Source: Xenophilus aerolatus (GTDB lineage Bacteria; Pseudomonadota; Gammaproteobacteria; Burkholderiales; Burkholderiaceae_C). Taken from it: a stretch of 64,000 nt of DNA. Location: NCBI GenBank assembly GCA_029968055.1, contig JASCNX010000003.1:372001-436000 (forward strand). The letters run 5' to 3'. Shown here one piece after another: positions 8,132 through 16,659 of the stretch. The notes beneath the pieces are model-generated. The model had not been told where the DNA came from, ran no database searches, and saw only the letters and a list, made by a program, of their open reading frames with translations. Made by a program: the position numbers and the translations under genes. Numbering within the stretch: the first letter of the stretch is position 1; the number at the start of each line of letters is the position of its first letter.

Positions 8132-8887
8132 ATGTCCGACCTCTTCATCCTCACCGGCGCCTCGCGCGGCATGGGCCGCGCCATGGCCGCGCAACTGCTG
8201 CAGCGCGATGGCGTGCGCCTGCTGTGCCTTTCCCGCGGGCGGGACGCCGCGCTGGAAAGCGGCCCCACCGGCGCCGGCAGCCAGGCCGAGCAGTGGCAGG
8301 TCGACCTGGCCGATCCGCTGCCGGCCGCCGAGCGGGTGCGCGACTGGCTCGCGGGGCTGGACGGCACGGGCCTGCGCAGCGCGACGCTGATCAACAACGC
8401 AGGCACGGTGGGCCATCCCGCACCGCTGGCCAAGGCCTCGCTGGCCGAGCTGTCGCAGTCGCTGCGCGTGGGCCTGGAGTCGGCCCTGCTGCTCACGGCG
8501 GCCTTCCTCGGCGCCACCGCCGCGTGGCCAGGCCGCCGCCAGGTGCTGAACATCTCCTCGGGACTGGGCCGCAACGCGCTGGGCAGCCAGGCACCGTACT
8601 GCGCGGCCAAGGCCGGCATGGACCACTTCTCGCGCGCCGTGGCGCTCGAGGAGCAGGCCGAGGGCGGGGCGCGGATCGTCTCGCTGGCGCCGGGCGTGAT
8701 CGACACCGACATGCAGGTCCAGCTGCGCGGCACGGACCCCGCGCTCTTTCCCGACCGCGGCCGCTTCGAGAAGCTCAAGGCCGACGGCCTGCTCGATTCG
8801 CCCGAAGCGGCAGCACGCAAGGTGCTGGCCTGGCTGGAGCGTCCCGATTTCGGCGCCCAGCCGGTGGGGGACGTGCGCCAGCCCTGA
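8132..8887 (+). CDS. SDR family NAD(P)-dependent oxidoreductase
   Basis: A 251-residue classical short-chain dehydrogenase. The Rossmann glycine motif is TGASRGMG (residues 8-15), the NAG motif is INNAGTV, the catalytic serine lies in NISSGLG, and the catalytic Tyr/Lys pair is Y-CAAK (PYCAAKAGMDHFSRAV). Late motif LAPGVIDTDMQ matches the family. The ATG follows AGGAG with 6-base spacing. It is downstream of the TauE permease by 36 bases and may be co-transcribed. The substrate is not predictable; the sequence resembles sepiapterin-reductase/benzil-reductase-like SDRs. Confidence 0.88.
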   Translation: MSDLFILTGASRGMGRAMAAQLLQRDGVRLLCLSRGRDAALESGPTGAGSQAEQWQVDLADPLPAAERVRDWLAGLDGTGLRSATLINNAGTVGHPAPLAKASLAELSQSLRVGLESALLLTAAFLGATAAWPGRRQVLNISSGLGRNALGSQAPYCAAKAGMDHFSRAVALEEQAEGGARIVSLAPGVIDTDMQVQLRGTDPALFPDRGRFEKLKADGLLDSPEAAARKVLAWLERPDFGAQPVGDVRQP

Positions 8888-8970
8888 TGGGCGCCGGACT
8901 ACGCCCGCGCGCGATCCGTTCTGTCCACCCGTTTGCCCGCCCGGCGTTGAAGCACGGAGGAAAATACCGA

Positions 8971-9501
8971 ATGGCGCGCGCACCCCGTCCCGACAAACCC
9001 CCCGCCCTGGACTTCGAAGCCGAACTCGCCCGCCTTCAGGTCGCCACGGCCGATGGCGGCAGCGGCGCGCTGTCGGCGCTGCTGTCGCCGATCCTGCGGC
9101 TGGTGCGCGAACACCTGGGCATGGATGTCGTCTTCGTGGCCCAGTTCGTCGGCGACAACAGCGTGTTCCGCCATGTGGAGGCCCGCCCCGGTCGCCGCGT
9201 GATGGCCGTCGGCGAGGCCTGCGCCCGCGAGCGCAGCTACTGCCAGCGCGTGGTCGACGGCCGCCTGCCGCCGCTCGAACGCAACGTCCCGGCGCGTGAG
9301 GACTTCTCGCGCCTGCCCACCTTCGACTTCCCCATCGGCAGCTACCTCAGCGTGCCGCTGCGGCTGCAGGGTGGCCGCATCTACGGCGTGCTGTGCTGCT
9401 TCAGCTTCGCGCCGAACGAGGACCTGGGCCAGCGGGACCTGCGGCGCCTGGAGATGGCGGCGCAGCTCGCCACGCGGCTGATCGAAGAACTCGGGACCTG
9501 A
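8971..9501 (+). CDS. GAF domain-containing protein
   Basis: A 176-residue soluble protein that is almost entirely one GAF domain (about residues 25-170). Typical features are the LGMDVVFVAQFVGD strand region, a GEACARERSYCQRVV segment and the FPIGSYLSVPLRLQGGRIYG core. No output domain is attached, so it is either a stand-alone sensor or a partner of another signalling protein. The start has a strong Shine-Dalgarno sequence (GGAGGAA, 9 bases upstream). The ligand is unknown. Confidence 0.85.
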   Translation: MARAPRPDKPPALDFEAELARLQVATADGGSGALSALLSPILRLVREHLGMDVVFVAQFVGDNSVFRHVEARPGRRVMAVGEACARERSYCQRVVDGRLPPLERNVPAREDFSRLPTFDFPIGSYLSVPLRLQGGRIYGVLCCFSFAPNEDLGQRDLRRLEMAAQLATRLIEELGT

Positions 9502-9539
9502 GCGCCACGCACGGCATCGACCGTGCAGGCCCCCCTGGC

Positions 9540-10178
9540 TCAGGCGAAGTCCGGCTGGCGCTGCGGCTGCGCAGCCTGGAAGGCGGGGTGCGCAATCGCA
9601 TGCGCGACCACGCGCGTGATGTGCGCGAAGCCATCCGTGTCGCAGCCCATGCGGCGCGCATTGGCCACCTGCGGCACCAGGCAGCAGTCGGCCAGCGTCG
9701 GCGCGTCGCCGAAGCACCAGTCGCCGTGGCCGTGCTGCGCCAGCAGGCGCTCGACCATGGCCAGGCCATCGGCCACCCAGTGGGCATACCAGGCGTCCTT
9801 CTGCTCGGGCGTGACGTGGAGCACGTCCTGCAGGTAGCGCAGCACGCGCAGGTTGTTCACCGGGTGGATGTCGCAGGCGATCACGTTCGACAGCTCCAGC
9901 ACGCGGGCGCGGGCCGCCGTGTCCAGCGGGACCAGTCGCGGCTGCGGGTGCACCTGGTCGAGCCAGTCGATGATGGCCATCGACTGGCCCAGGCGGAAGT
10001 CGCCCTCCACGATCGCCGGCACCGAGGCCGAGGCGTTGACGTCCGCCACGTAGTCCGGCGCGCGGTGGGCCCCCTTGCGGATGTCCACCGGCAGGTAGTC
10101 GTACGGCAGCCCCTTGAGCGCGAGCGCGATGCGCACCCGGTACGAGGTGGAGCTGTTGAAGAAGCTGTGCAGCTGCAT
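9540..10178 (-). CDS. nagL: maleylpyruvate/maleylacetoacetate isomerase (zeta-class GST)
   Basis: A 212-residue glutathione S-transferase. It opens with the zeta-class signature HSFFNSSTSYRVRIALALKG, where SST-SYRVR carries the catalytic serine, followed by the GSH-binding VPAIVEGDFRLGQSMAIIDW. The C-terminal all-helical domain ends with ADCCLVPQVANARR. With the neighbouring gentisate dioxygenase and FAH-family hydrolase, the expected reaction is isomerisation of maleylpyruvate to fumarylpyruvate. By sequence alone, maleylacetoacetate isomerase is equally possible; the gene context decides it. Its ATG overlaps the stop of the upstream hydrolase by one base (TGATG). Confidence 0.87.
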   Translation of the reverse strand: MQLHSFFNSSTSYRVRIALALKGLPYDYLPVDIRKGAHRAPDYVADVNASASVPAIVEGDFRLGQSMAIIDWLDQVHPQPRLVPLDTAARARVLELSNVIACDIHPVNNLRVLRYLQDVLHVTPEQKDAWYAHWVADGLAMVERLLAQHGHGDWCFGDAPTLADCCLVPQVANARRMGCDTDGFAHITRVVAHAIAHPAFQAAQPQRQPDFA

Positions 10179-10876
10179 CACACCACGCGCACCGCGAGTT
10201 CGCCCAGGCGGTCGATGCCCACCTTCATCAGGTCGCCCGCCTTCACCGCACCCACGCCCTCGGGCGTGCCGGTGAAGACCAGGTCCCCGGGCTCGAGGTG
10301 GAAGTAGCGCGACAGGTCGGCGATGGTCTCGGCGACCGACCAGATCAGGTGCGACACGTTGCTGCGCTGGCGGTCGGCCCCGTTCACCGTGAGCCAGATC
10401 GCGGCGTCGGTGAAGTGGCCGACCTCGCTCGCGCGGTGCAGCGGCCCCGTGGGTGCGGAGGCATCGAAGGCCTTGCCGATCTCCCACGGCCGGCCCATCT
10501 CGCGCATCTTCATCTGCAGGTCGCGGCGGGTCATGTCCAGGCCCACGGCGTAGCCCCAGGCATGGTCGAGCGCCCGTTCGGCCGGGATGTCCGCGCCGGC
10601 CTGGCCGATCGCGACGACCAGTTCGGCCTCGTAGTGGTAGTTGGCCGTCTGCGCGGGGTAGGGCAGCTCCAGCGTCTGCCCCTCGGGCACGGGCACGACC
10701 GCATCGGCCGGCTTGCAGAAGAAGAAGGGCGGTTCGCGGTCGGGGTCGAAGCCCATCTCGCGCGCATGCGCCGCGTAGTTGCGGCCGACGCAATAGACGC
10801 GGCGCACGGCGAAGCGGTCGTCGCTGCCGGCGACGGGGAGGGTGACGGGAGCAGGGGCTGGAAAGACGAGGGCCAT
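10178..10876 (-). CDS. nagK: fumarylacetoacetate hydrolase family protein (probable fumarylpyruvate hydrolase)
   Basis: A 232-residue FAH-fold hydrolase. The metal-binding acidic residues are visible in YHYEAELVVAIG and in GYAVGLDMTRRDLQ. Other family blocks are the N-terminal VGRNYAAHAREMG and the C-terminal GDLVFTGTPEGVG. In the gentisate pathway it would cleave fumarylpyruvate to fumarate and pyruvate in the cytoplasm. The ATG at 10876 has AGGA upstream; in-frame sequence further upstream is derived from an intergenic repeat and is rejected. It is followed by the isomerase with overlapping stop/start. Confidence 0.9.
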   Translation of the reverse strand: MALVFPAPAPVTLPVAGSDDRFAVRRVYCVGRNYAAHAREMGFDPDREPPFFFCKPADAVVPVPEGQTLELPYPAQTANYHYEAELVVAIGQAGADIPAERALDHAWGYAVGLDMTRRDLQMKMREMGRPWEIGKAFDASAPTGPLHRASEVGHFTDAAIWLTVNGADRQRSNVSHLIWSVAETIADLSRYFHLEPGDLVFTGTPEGVGAVKAGDLMKVGIDRLGELAVRVV

Positions 10877-10953
10877 GGGGTGTCCTGGCAATGACTGCCG
10901 ATCGATGAAGAAAACGGGATGAACAGGGGAGGACGGACGGTCGTTCCGCCTCC

Positions 10954-11040
10954 ACCGTTCGGGCTGAGCCTGTCGAAGCCCCGCGCAGCGCTTCGACCCT
11001 TCGACAAGCTCAGGACAGGCCAAGCTCAGCGTGAACGGTT
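10954..11040. repeat. intergenic inverted repeat, copy 1 (GCTGAGCCTGTCGAAG family)
   Basis: This imperfect palindrome fills much of the gap between the dioxygenase and hydrolase genes. The outer arms ACCGTTC and GAACGGT pair, as do GCTGAGCcTGTCGAAG and CTTCGACAaGCTCAG. The core CTGAGCCTGTCGAAGCC recurs at 55876-55932. It could form a hairpin between two genes of one operon. Confidence 0.75.
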
Positions 11041-11053
11041 GGGGTGCATCTCC

Positions 11054-12115
11054 CTACAGCCGCTCTTCGCGCAGCAGGTTCAGCGCGGCCTGCACCGGCC
11101 GGTCCGAGTAGCTGAAGAGCACCGCGTCGTCGACCGAGGCGAGCTGCACCGGCTGCCACGAGGGCACGACGAACACGTCGCGCGGCTCGAAGCGGAACTG
11201 CTGCTCGCCGATGCGCGCCGTGCCGTGGCCTTCGACCACGCTGAACACGGTCGCATCGCTGGTGCGGTAGGTCTTGCCCTGGAAGCCCTTGGGCAGGTAC
11301 TGCATGAAGGTCGCCATCGTGGGCATCGGCCAGCCGCCGGTGGCGGGGTTCACGTAGCGCAGCTTCACGCCGTCCCAGGCGTCGAGTTCGCCGCGCTGGT
11401 AGAGCGCGTCGAGCGCCTCGCGCGTGCGGGCGTAGGGGTAGCTGAAGATCGGCGAACTGGGGTCGGTCACGCGGTGCCGCACCGGCGCCATGTTGTGGCC
11501 GAAGCGTGCCCAGCTGCTGCCCTCGGGCCGCACCACCGCCTGGGTGGAGGCGCCGTGGTTCTCGGCGAAGCCCGCATCCAGGTGCTGGATCAGCGGGATG
11601 TCCAGGCCATCGAGCCAGACCACCGGCTCGCCGCCTTCGTCCACCGTGGCATTGCCGTGGTCGTGCCAGTTCCACGAGGGCGTGATGATGAAGTCGCCCG
11701 GATGCATGGTGGTGCGCTCGCCGTTGACGGCCGTCCACGCGCCCTGGCCTTCGACGATGAAGCGCAGCGCCGACTGCGTGTGGCGGTGGCTGGGCGCGAT
11801 CTCGCCCGGCAGGATGAGCTGCAGGCCGGCGTAGAGCGTGGAGGTAATGCTCGAGCTGCCGGGCAGGCCCGGGTTCTCGAGGATCAGCACGCGGCGCACC
11901 GCCTCCTCGGCGCTGATGACCTGGCCCGCCTGCATCACCAGCGGGCGCACCTCGTTCCACTTCCACAGGGCCGCGACGGCCTTCGGGCGCGGGTGCGGGG
12001 GCACCAGGGCGTGCAGCGACTCCCACAGCGGCGCCATGTTCTGGCGGCCGATGCGCTCGTAGTAGGCGGCGCGGCCGTCGCTGGTGGCCGGGGCGATCTT
12101 GGGAAGGGCGGACAT
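11054..12115 (-). CDS. gtdA: gentisate 1,2-dioxygenase
   Basis: A 353-residue bicupin ring-cleavage dioxygenase. The first cupin keeps the iron-binding histidines in [15 protein letters not shown] and the later SWNWHDHGN. The second cupin lies near residues 270-330 ([22 protein letters not shown]). Length and order match gentisate 1,2-dioxygenases, which open gentisate to maleylpyruvate using Fe(II) and O2. Downstream genes supply the next two pathway steps. A promoter (12171-12199) and a LysR-type box (12220-12235) lie upstream, next to the divergent LysR gene, so aromatic induction is expected. Start chosen at MSALPK. Confidence 0.93.
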   Translation of the reverse strand: MSALPKIAPATSDGRAAYYERIGRQNMAPLWESLHALVPPHPRPKAVAALWKWNEVRPLVMQAGQVISAEEAVRRVLILENPGLPGSSSITSTLYAGLQLILPGEIAPSHRHTQSALRFIVEGQGAWTAVNGERTTMHPGDFIITPSWNWHDHGNATVDEGGEPVVWLDGLDIPLIQHLDAGFAENHGASTQAVVRPEGSSWARFGHNMAPVRHRVTDPSSPIFSYPYARTREALDALYQRGELDAWDGVKLRYVNPATGGWPMPTMATFMQYLPKGFQGKTYRTSDATVFSVVEGHGTARIGEQQFRFEPRDVFVVPSWQPVQLASVDDAVLFSYSDRPVQAALNLLREERL

Positions 12116-12170
12116 GCGTGAAGTCTCCAGGCGGTGGGCGCATGCAGATGACGCGCGCCCTTTGCCAGCC

Positions 12171-12199
12171 ATTATTCGGCGCGACCCATGCTCCGTAAA
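12171..12199 (-). promoter_or_regulatory. promoter of the gentisate operon
   Basis: Read leftward: -35 TTTACG at 12199-12194, a 17-base spacer, then -10 AATAAT at 12176-12171. The predicted start of transcription is near 12165, about 50 bases before the dioxygenase ATG. The weak -35 fits an activator-dependent promoter. Confidence 0.6.
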
Positions 12200-12219
12200 A
12201 TCATCGTTTCTTCTCGTCC

Positions 12220-12235
12220 ATACGCCAGAACGTAT
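12220..12235. promoter_or_regulatory. LysR-type binding box ATACG-N6-CGTAT
   Basis: A perfect 5-bp inverted repeat containing a T-N11-A pattern in the divergent intergenic region. Its centre is about 62 bases upstream of the predicted gentisate operon start, the usual place for a LysR activator recognition site. It lies between a TAAAAT box (12196-12201) and the LysR start at 12254, so autoregulation is possible. Confidence 0.6.
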
Positions 12236-12253
12236 TGCTTTAAGGGTTAACCC

Positions 12254-13195
12254 GTGAATTGGACCCAGCGCCTGCGCCTGCGGCACCTGCAGATGCTCAT
12301 GAGCCTGGCGCGCACCGGCAACATGAGCCAGTCGGCGCAGGAACTGCACACCACGCAGCCGGGCTTGTCCAAGTGGCTGCGGGAGCTGGAGGACGACATC
12401 GGCCTGCCCCTCTTCGAGCGCCACGCCCGGGGCCTGCACCCCACCGCGCATGGCGAGGCCCTGATCGCGCATGCCCGCCGCATCGAGGCGCAACTCGACA
12501 CCGCGCGCGACGACATGGCGGCGCTGCGCGCGGGCGGCAGCGGCCTCGTGGTGGTCGGCACCTCCGGCGCCTCCGCCTCCGACACCGTGCCCCTGGCCAC
12601 CCTCAAGCTGCTGCAGCAGATGCCGCGTGCGCAGTTGCGCCTGGTCGAGAGCACCATGGACCTGCTGATGGACCGCCTCGCACACGGCGAGCTCGACATC
12701 GTCGTCGGGCGCACGACCACCGAGCACCACCACGAGCAGTTGCGCGCCGAGATGCTCTACATGGAGCCGCTGCACTTCGTCGCCCGGCCGCAGCACCCGC
12801 TGTTCCGCCGCACCGCGCTGGCATGGAGCGACCTCATGGACTACCGCTGGGTCGTGTGGCCGCGCGGCACGCCGATCCGCAACGCGCTGGAGGCGGCCCT
12901 CGCCGAAGCCGGGCAGCACCTGCCGCGCGACCACGTCGAATCGAATTCGGTGGCGGTGAACCTGACGCTCCTGCACAGCAGCCCCATGATCGGCATCGCC
13001 TCGCACCGCACCGCGCAGCGCTTCGCCCGGCTCGGGGCGATGCGCATCCTGCCGCTGCGGCTGTCGGGCTTCGGGTCGGTGTCGATGTACTGGAACGCGG
13101 CAGGCGTGAACCGTGCCGCGGTGGCGGCGATGCTCGACTGCCTGCGCACGGCCGACAGCGAGGTCGATGCCGGCGTGGCCGGCGAGGGGATGTGA
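12254..13195 (+). CDS. LysR family transcriptional regulator (divergent from gentisate operon)
   Basis: A 313-residue LysR protein. The N-terminal winged HTH (residues 6-65) has the recognition block [27 protein letters not shown] and [15 protein letters not shown] substrate-binding domain of the PBP2 type fills the rest ([31 protein letters not shown]). It starts at GTG 12254, 138 bases from the divergent dioxygenase. Position and the inverted repeat between them suggest it activates the gentisate operon with a pathway aromatic as inducer; that is inference. Confidence 0.92.
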   Translation: MNWTQRLRLRHLQMLMSLARTGNMSQSAQELHTTQPGLSKWLRELEDDIGLPLFERHARGLHPTAHGEALIAHARRIEAQLDTARDDMAALRAGGSGLVVVGTSGASASDTVPLATLKLLQQMPRAQLRLVESTMDLLMDRLAHGELDIVVGRTTTEHHHEQLRAEMLYMEPLHFVARPQHPLFRRTALAWSDLMDYRWVVWPRGTPIRNALEAALAEAGQHLPRDHVESNSVAVNLTLLHSSPMIGIASHRTAQRFARLGAMRILPLRLSGFGSVSMYWNAAGVNRAAVAAMLDCLRTADSEVDAGVAGEGM

Positions 13196-13213
13196 GCGGC
13201 GCCCGCCGGGCGC

Positions 13214-14299
13214 TCAGCGCCGGCAGATGCCCAGCACCCGCTCCTGCTCGGTGCAGGCGCGCAGGCTCGGCGCAGCCGCGGCGGGCAACGCGGACGACGA
13301 CTGCGCCCGCGCGCTGCGCTCGGCGATGCAGGCGCGCAGCTGCCGTTCCACCGGCGGGTAGTAGACCCAGCCGCGCTGCAGCGCCGGAAGCTCGAGCTTG
13401 ACCTGCTTCCACTTCGGGTGCCCCTCGGCCTGCAGGCGGTCGAAGTTAGCGCACAGCGAGTCGGCGAAGCGCCGCAGGCTGCCCACGGTGGACTGCAGGG
13501 CATAGTCGTAGGAGACGAGATACGCCTTAACGGTGAGCGTGGGGATATCGCCGGCAAGCCATGACGGGTAGCTCGACGCGCGCAGCGTGCCGGGAAAGTA
13601 GGTCCGCTTGGCACGCGCGGTTTCGGGCGCGCTGTCGTCGAGCCGCAGGATCTTGATGTAGTTGCGCGCCTCGGGCTTCATGTCCGCGAAGAGCTTGGCC
13701 GGCTGGCCGGCCACGATGATGGCCACGTCGATGCTCTTGTCGACCGTGAGCTTGGCCAGCGCCTCCTCGTTGCTGAGGTAGTGGGCATTCGAAGGCGCCA
13801 GCGCTTCGCCGAACATGAGCTGGTAGAGGGTGCGCGCGCTCAGCGCCGTGCCGCTGCCCAGGGGCCCGACGCCCAGCGCCTTGCCCTTGATCTGGTGGAT
13901 GGACTCGAGCGGCGAATCGGCACGCACGACGAAATAGATCTCCTCGTCGTACAGCGGCAGCAGCAGGCGCAGCGGCCGGATGATGTTGGCCGCGTCGGCG
14001 TTGCCGGCCTTGGCTTCGTCCAGGAAGGCCTGGTAGACGTCGGACTGCACCAGGGCCAGCTTGACGCCCGGCTCGAAGCGCATGCGGTTGACGTTCTCGG
14101 CCGAGCCCCGGGACTCCAGCACCTCCAGATCGAGGCCGGCCGGCTCCGCCACGAAGCGGGCGAGATCGCGGCCGATCTGGATGTACGTGCCGGCCTTGGA
14201 CGCCGTCACGATCTTGAACTGCGGCCGGGGCGCGGCGGCGGTGGCCACGGAACTGGCTGCAAGCAGCAGCAGGCCGGCGAGGAAGAAGGCGGTTCGCAT
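13214..14299 (-). CDS. TAXI family TRAP transporter solute-binding protein
   Basis: A 361-residue secreted protein. A signal peptide (MRTAFFLAGLLLLAASSVAT, cleavage near ATAAA) precedes a TAXI-type binding domain recognised by FKIVTASKAGTYIQIGRDLA, ESRGSAENVNRM, KLALVQSDVYQAF and GPLGSGTALSARTLYQ. TAXI proteins normally deliver ligands to fused TRAP permeases, but no TRAP membrane subunit is nearby. The C-terminal ~70 residues after the domain are unusual, with two cysteine pairs (ACIAERS..., RACTEQERVLGIC). It is the third gene of a compact cluster with a zinc-ribbon membrane protein and an unrecognised 480-residue protein. Confidence 0.87.
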   Translation of the reverse strand: MRTAFFLAGLLLLAASSVATAAAPRPQFKIVTASKAGTYIQIGRDLARFVAEPAGLDLEVLESRGSAENVNRMRFEPGVKLALVQSDVYQAFLDEAKAGNADAANIIRPLRLLLPLYDEEIYFVVRADSPLESIHQIKGKALGVGPLGSGTALSARTLYQLMFGEALAPSNAHYLSNEEALAKLTVDKSIDVAIIVAGQPAKLFADMKPEARNYIKILRLDDSAPETARAKRTYFPGTLRASSYPSWLAGDIPTLTVKAYLVSYDYALQSTVGSLRRFADSLCANFDRLQAEGHPKWKQVKLELPALQRGWVYYPPVERQLRACIAERSARAQSSSALPAAAAPSLRACTEQERVLGICRR

Positions 14300-14323
14300 G
14301 GGCTCGGTCTCCGGGTCTCGGGT

Positions 14324-15100
14324 TCAGCGGCCGGCCGGTGTGCACAGGGACAGCGCGGCCAGTGCGCCGGGGCAGGCCGTGACGGGCGCCGCGCCCGGCG
14401 AGCCCGCGAACGGATCGGCACCGGGCGGCGGTTGCGGCGCGGTGGCGGGGAGCGCGGCCGGGGCGGGCACCGGAGGCGGCGCGGCGGGCGGCGACGGATT
14501 GGCCGCGACGGGTGGTGCCGGCTCCGCGGACGACGATGGTTGCGTCGGCGCCGCGGACGATGGTGGCGTCGGCGCGGCACGCACCCGCGCAGGCGTGAGC
14601 GGGACCAGCGGCGGCGCAGGCTCCGCCGCGGGTGGCGATGCGGGCGGGGAGGCCGGCGACGGGGCCTGGGCGGCGGGGGCCTGCGCCGGCCGCCCAGGCC
14701 CCTGGGTCGCAGCGGGCTCGGGCGGGGCGTCGGCCAGGGCGAGGTAGACGATGACCGCCGCCAGGGCCACGACCAGCGCCATGAGGGCGATCACCAGCCG
14801 GCGTGCCGGCGCCTGCGGGTCGGCCGGCCGCGGCGCAGGCGCAAGCGGCGCGCCGAGGCCGAGCGCCGGCACGCCGGCATCGTCCGCCGTGCGCAGGGCC
14901 GGCGCCACGACGGCCGGCATCGGCCACGCCGCGGATGGCACCGGCGCGTTCGCCGCAGGCTCCGGCACCGGCGCCGCATCGCCCGGGGTGCCGCAGTAGG
15001 GGCAGAACGCCACCGGCCCCTGCAGCACATGCAGGCAGCGGCCGCACGCCCGCGTCGACGGCCGGTGCGCGGGCTCGAGTTCCAACGGCAGCGCGGCCAT
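14324..15100 (-). CDS. zinc-ribbon, single-pass membrane protein with Pro/Ala-rich tail
   Basis: A 258-residue protein not assigned to a named family. Near the N-terminus is a four-cysteine ribbon, C19-x2-C22-x10-C33-x2-C36 (CGRCLHVLQGPVAFCPYCG), typical of zinc-ribbon_2 domains. After a Pro/Ala-rich stretch comes one strong membrane helix (about residues 105-126, LVIALMALVVALAAVIVYLA), then ~120 residues of low-complexity Pro/Ala that end in ACPGALAALSLCTPAGR. The topology suggests ribbon in the cytoplasm and tail in the periplasm. It sits 2 bases after the 480-residue gene and 24 bases before the TAXI gene. The codon usage looks native despite low complexity. Confidence 0.75.
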   Translation of the reverse strand: MAALPLELEPAHRPSTRACGRCLHVLQGPVAFCPYCGTPGDAAPVPEPAANAPVPSAAWPMPAVVAPALRTADDAGVPALGLGAPLAPAPRPADPQAPARRLVIALMALVVALAAVIVYLALADAPPEPAATQGPGRPAQAPAAQAPSPASPPASPPAAEPAPPLVPLTPARVRAAPTPPSSAAPTQPSSSAEPAPPVAANPSPPAAPPPVPAPAALPATAPQPPPGADPFAGSPGAAPVTACPGALAALSLCTPAGR

Positions 15101-15102
15101 GG

Positions 15103-16545
15103 CTAGGCGGCGCACTGCCAGCCTGGCAGCACGGGGAGTTCGGGGTGGTGCAGGTGCAGGCGCCCCGCATAGAGGAAGGCCTGCGTCGCCCAGGGGCGGC
15201 TCAGGCGCGCCGCGAAGAAGGCCACCGTGTCTTCCCGGGCCAGCTCGAAGGTCGTCATGTGGCTTTCCTTCGTCCCGAAGCCGCTGCTCACGCGCCGGGC
15301 GTCGTCCAGCCGCACGCGCAGCGTCGCGGAACTGGTGGTCGAGGCCAGCAGGGTCGTGCTGCGCTCCCGGGGCGCACCGCCGTCGTCGTCCTCGTCGGGG
15401 TCGTCGCCGGCCGCATCCCGCAGGGTCGGGCCGGACGCGCCGAGCTGCACCGAGACCACCCGCCCGCCCTGCTCGTCGCGCAGGAAGCAGGGCTGCCACA
15501 GATGGCCGGCGGCCAGGCTCGGGCCGCCCAGGTCGAAGCGCGGCGAGACGCCTGGAGGCCAGGGCAGGAAAGAGGCGGTCCCGGCCGGCCCGATGGGCTC
15601 GGCCCGCACCAGCAATTGGCCGCGCGAGCCCATCCAGACGATGCGCTGCGGGTCCGCCACCGGCCGCAGCCAGCGGTGGGCCGCCGGGTCGAGGCCCGCC
15701 ACCGGCATCCGCTCCAGGGCCAGGTCGTCGGGGCGCACCGCCTGCACGAACACCACGCCGTCGCGGTCGATCATGGGCACGTGCACCCGGCCGTGCCACA
15801 GCACCGGCGCGCCGACGCAGGCCGACCCCAGCGTGCGCACCTCGCACTGCCCGGCCAGCAGGTTGATGCCGACCACGGCCAGGCCGTCGTCGCTGGGCAG
15901 GAACAGCCGCATCGTGCCCTGCTGCTCCAGCGCCGCGAGGGACCAGGCATCGTCGCCGAGCGAGCTGGCGCCCAGCCGGGCGCCGCCTGCGCAGGCCAGT
16001 TCGGCCCACTGGCGCGAGTGCGGCAGCCATTGGCTCAGCACCCCCCGCGCCACGTCCAGCGCGACCAGGCGCGATTCGCAGGCCGAGAACGCGGCGACGA
16101 TGAAGTGGCAGGGGCCGTCGCAGGGCAGGGGCAGCTCGTCGTCGGGTTTCGCCTCGGGGCTGAGGCCCGCGGGCAGCGACAGCCGCGCCGAGGTCAGGCG
16201 CAGTCCCTGCAGCCGTTGCGTGCCGTCACGCTCGCCGCCGAAGGGCGGCAGCCAGACCTCGCTGCCCAGGTGCGGCGCGGGCGTGAGCGGCTGCCCGGTG
16301 GCGGGCGAGTAGCGGAACTCGCCGGGAAAGAGCGCCAGCGGCCGGCCGGCGCAGTCCGCGGGGTCGTGGCTGAGCCGCGCGCCCACCAGGCCGGCCCAGT
16401 CCAGCGGATGGGTTGCGGCGGCCGCGGTGCCGAGCTGGCGATAGCCGAGCAGTTCGAACGCGCCCGTGGCCGGATCTCGCGCCCAGAGCTGGTCGCCCAG
16501 GTCCCAGGACTCGTTCTCTCGCTCCGACAGCATCGTCGTGGCCAT
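15103..16545 (-). CDS. conserved hypothetical protein, possible beta-propeller-like fold
   Basis: A 480-residue soluble protein that I do not recognise. It has no signal peptide or membrane helix. Several stretches resemble propeller blades (DQLWARDPATGAFELLGYRQ, VALDVARGVLSQWLPHSRQW, GINLLAGQCEVRTLG, RIVWMGSRGQLLVRAEP), with recurrent W/L-x-D or G turns, but no regular repeat can be proved by eye. An acidic run (GDDPDEDDDGG) lies near residue 393. It is the first gene of a three-gene leftward cluster with the zinc-ribbon and TAXI proteins and starts at ATG 16545. An alternative is a scaffold or sensor of the same system. Confidence 0.7.
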   Translation of the reverse strand: MATTMLSERENESWDLGDQLWARDPATGAFELLGYRQLGTAAAATHPLDWAGLVGARLSHDPADCAGRPLALFPGEFRYSPATGQPLTPAPHLGSEVWLPPFGGERDGTQRLQGLRLTSARLSLPAGLSPEAKPDDELPLPCDGPCHFIVAAFSACESRLVALDVARGVLSQWLPHSRQWAELACAGGARLGASSLGDDAWSLAALEQQGTMRLFLPSDDGLAVVGINLLAGQCEVRTLGSACVGAPVLWHGRVHVPMIDRDGVVFVQAVRPDDLALERMPVAGLDPAAHRWLRPVADPQRIVWMGSRGQLLVRAEPIGPAGTASFLPWPPGVSPRFDLGGPSLAAGHLWQPCFLRDEQGGRVVSVQLGASGPTLRDAAGDDPDEDDDGGAPRERSTTLLASTTSSATLRVRLDDARRVSSGFGTKESHMTTFELAREDTVAFFAARLSRPWATQAFLYAGRLHLHHPELPVLPGWQCAA

Positions 16546-16659
16546 CGGGCCAGTCTAATACGTTCGTTTTCAATGTGGGTGCACAAATGGGGGAGGCACC
16601 GGCCTCGTTGCGTCGCAGGCACGCAGCCCGGGCGCGGGCCCACAGCGGCAGTCCGGCCG

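Noticed and set aside
10877-11023. N-terminal extension of the FAH-family hydrolase
   Set aside because: The extra residues are encoded by the intergenic inverted repeat, and a good Shine-Dalgarno sequence precedes the internal ATG at 10876.
12116-13006. Upstream in-frame extension of the gentisate dioxygenase
   Set aside because: It runs through the promoter and antisense to the LysR gene; the family start matches ATG 12115.
14324-14800. Pro/Ala-rich tail considered as a frameshift artefact
   Set aside because: The frame is uninterrupted and leads into a clear membrane helix and zinc ribbon; low complexity tails are common in this GC range.
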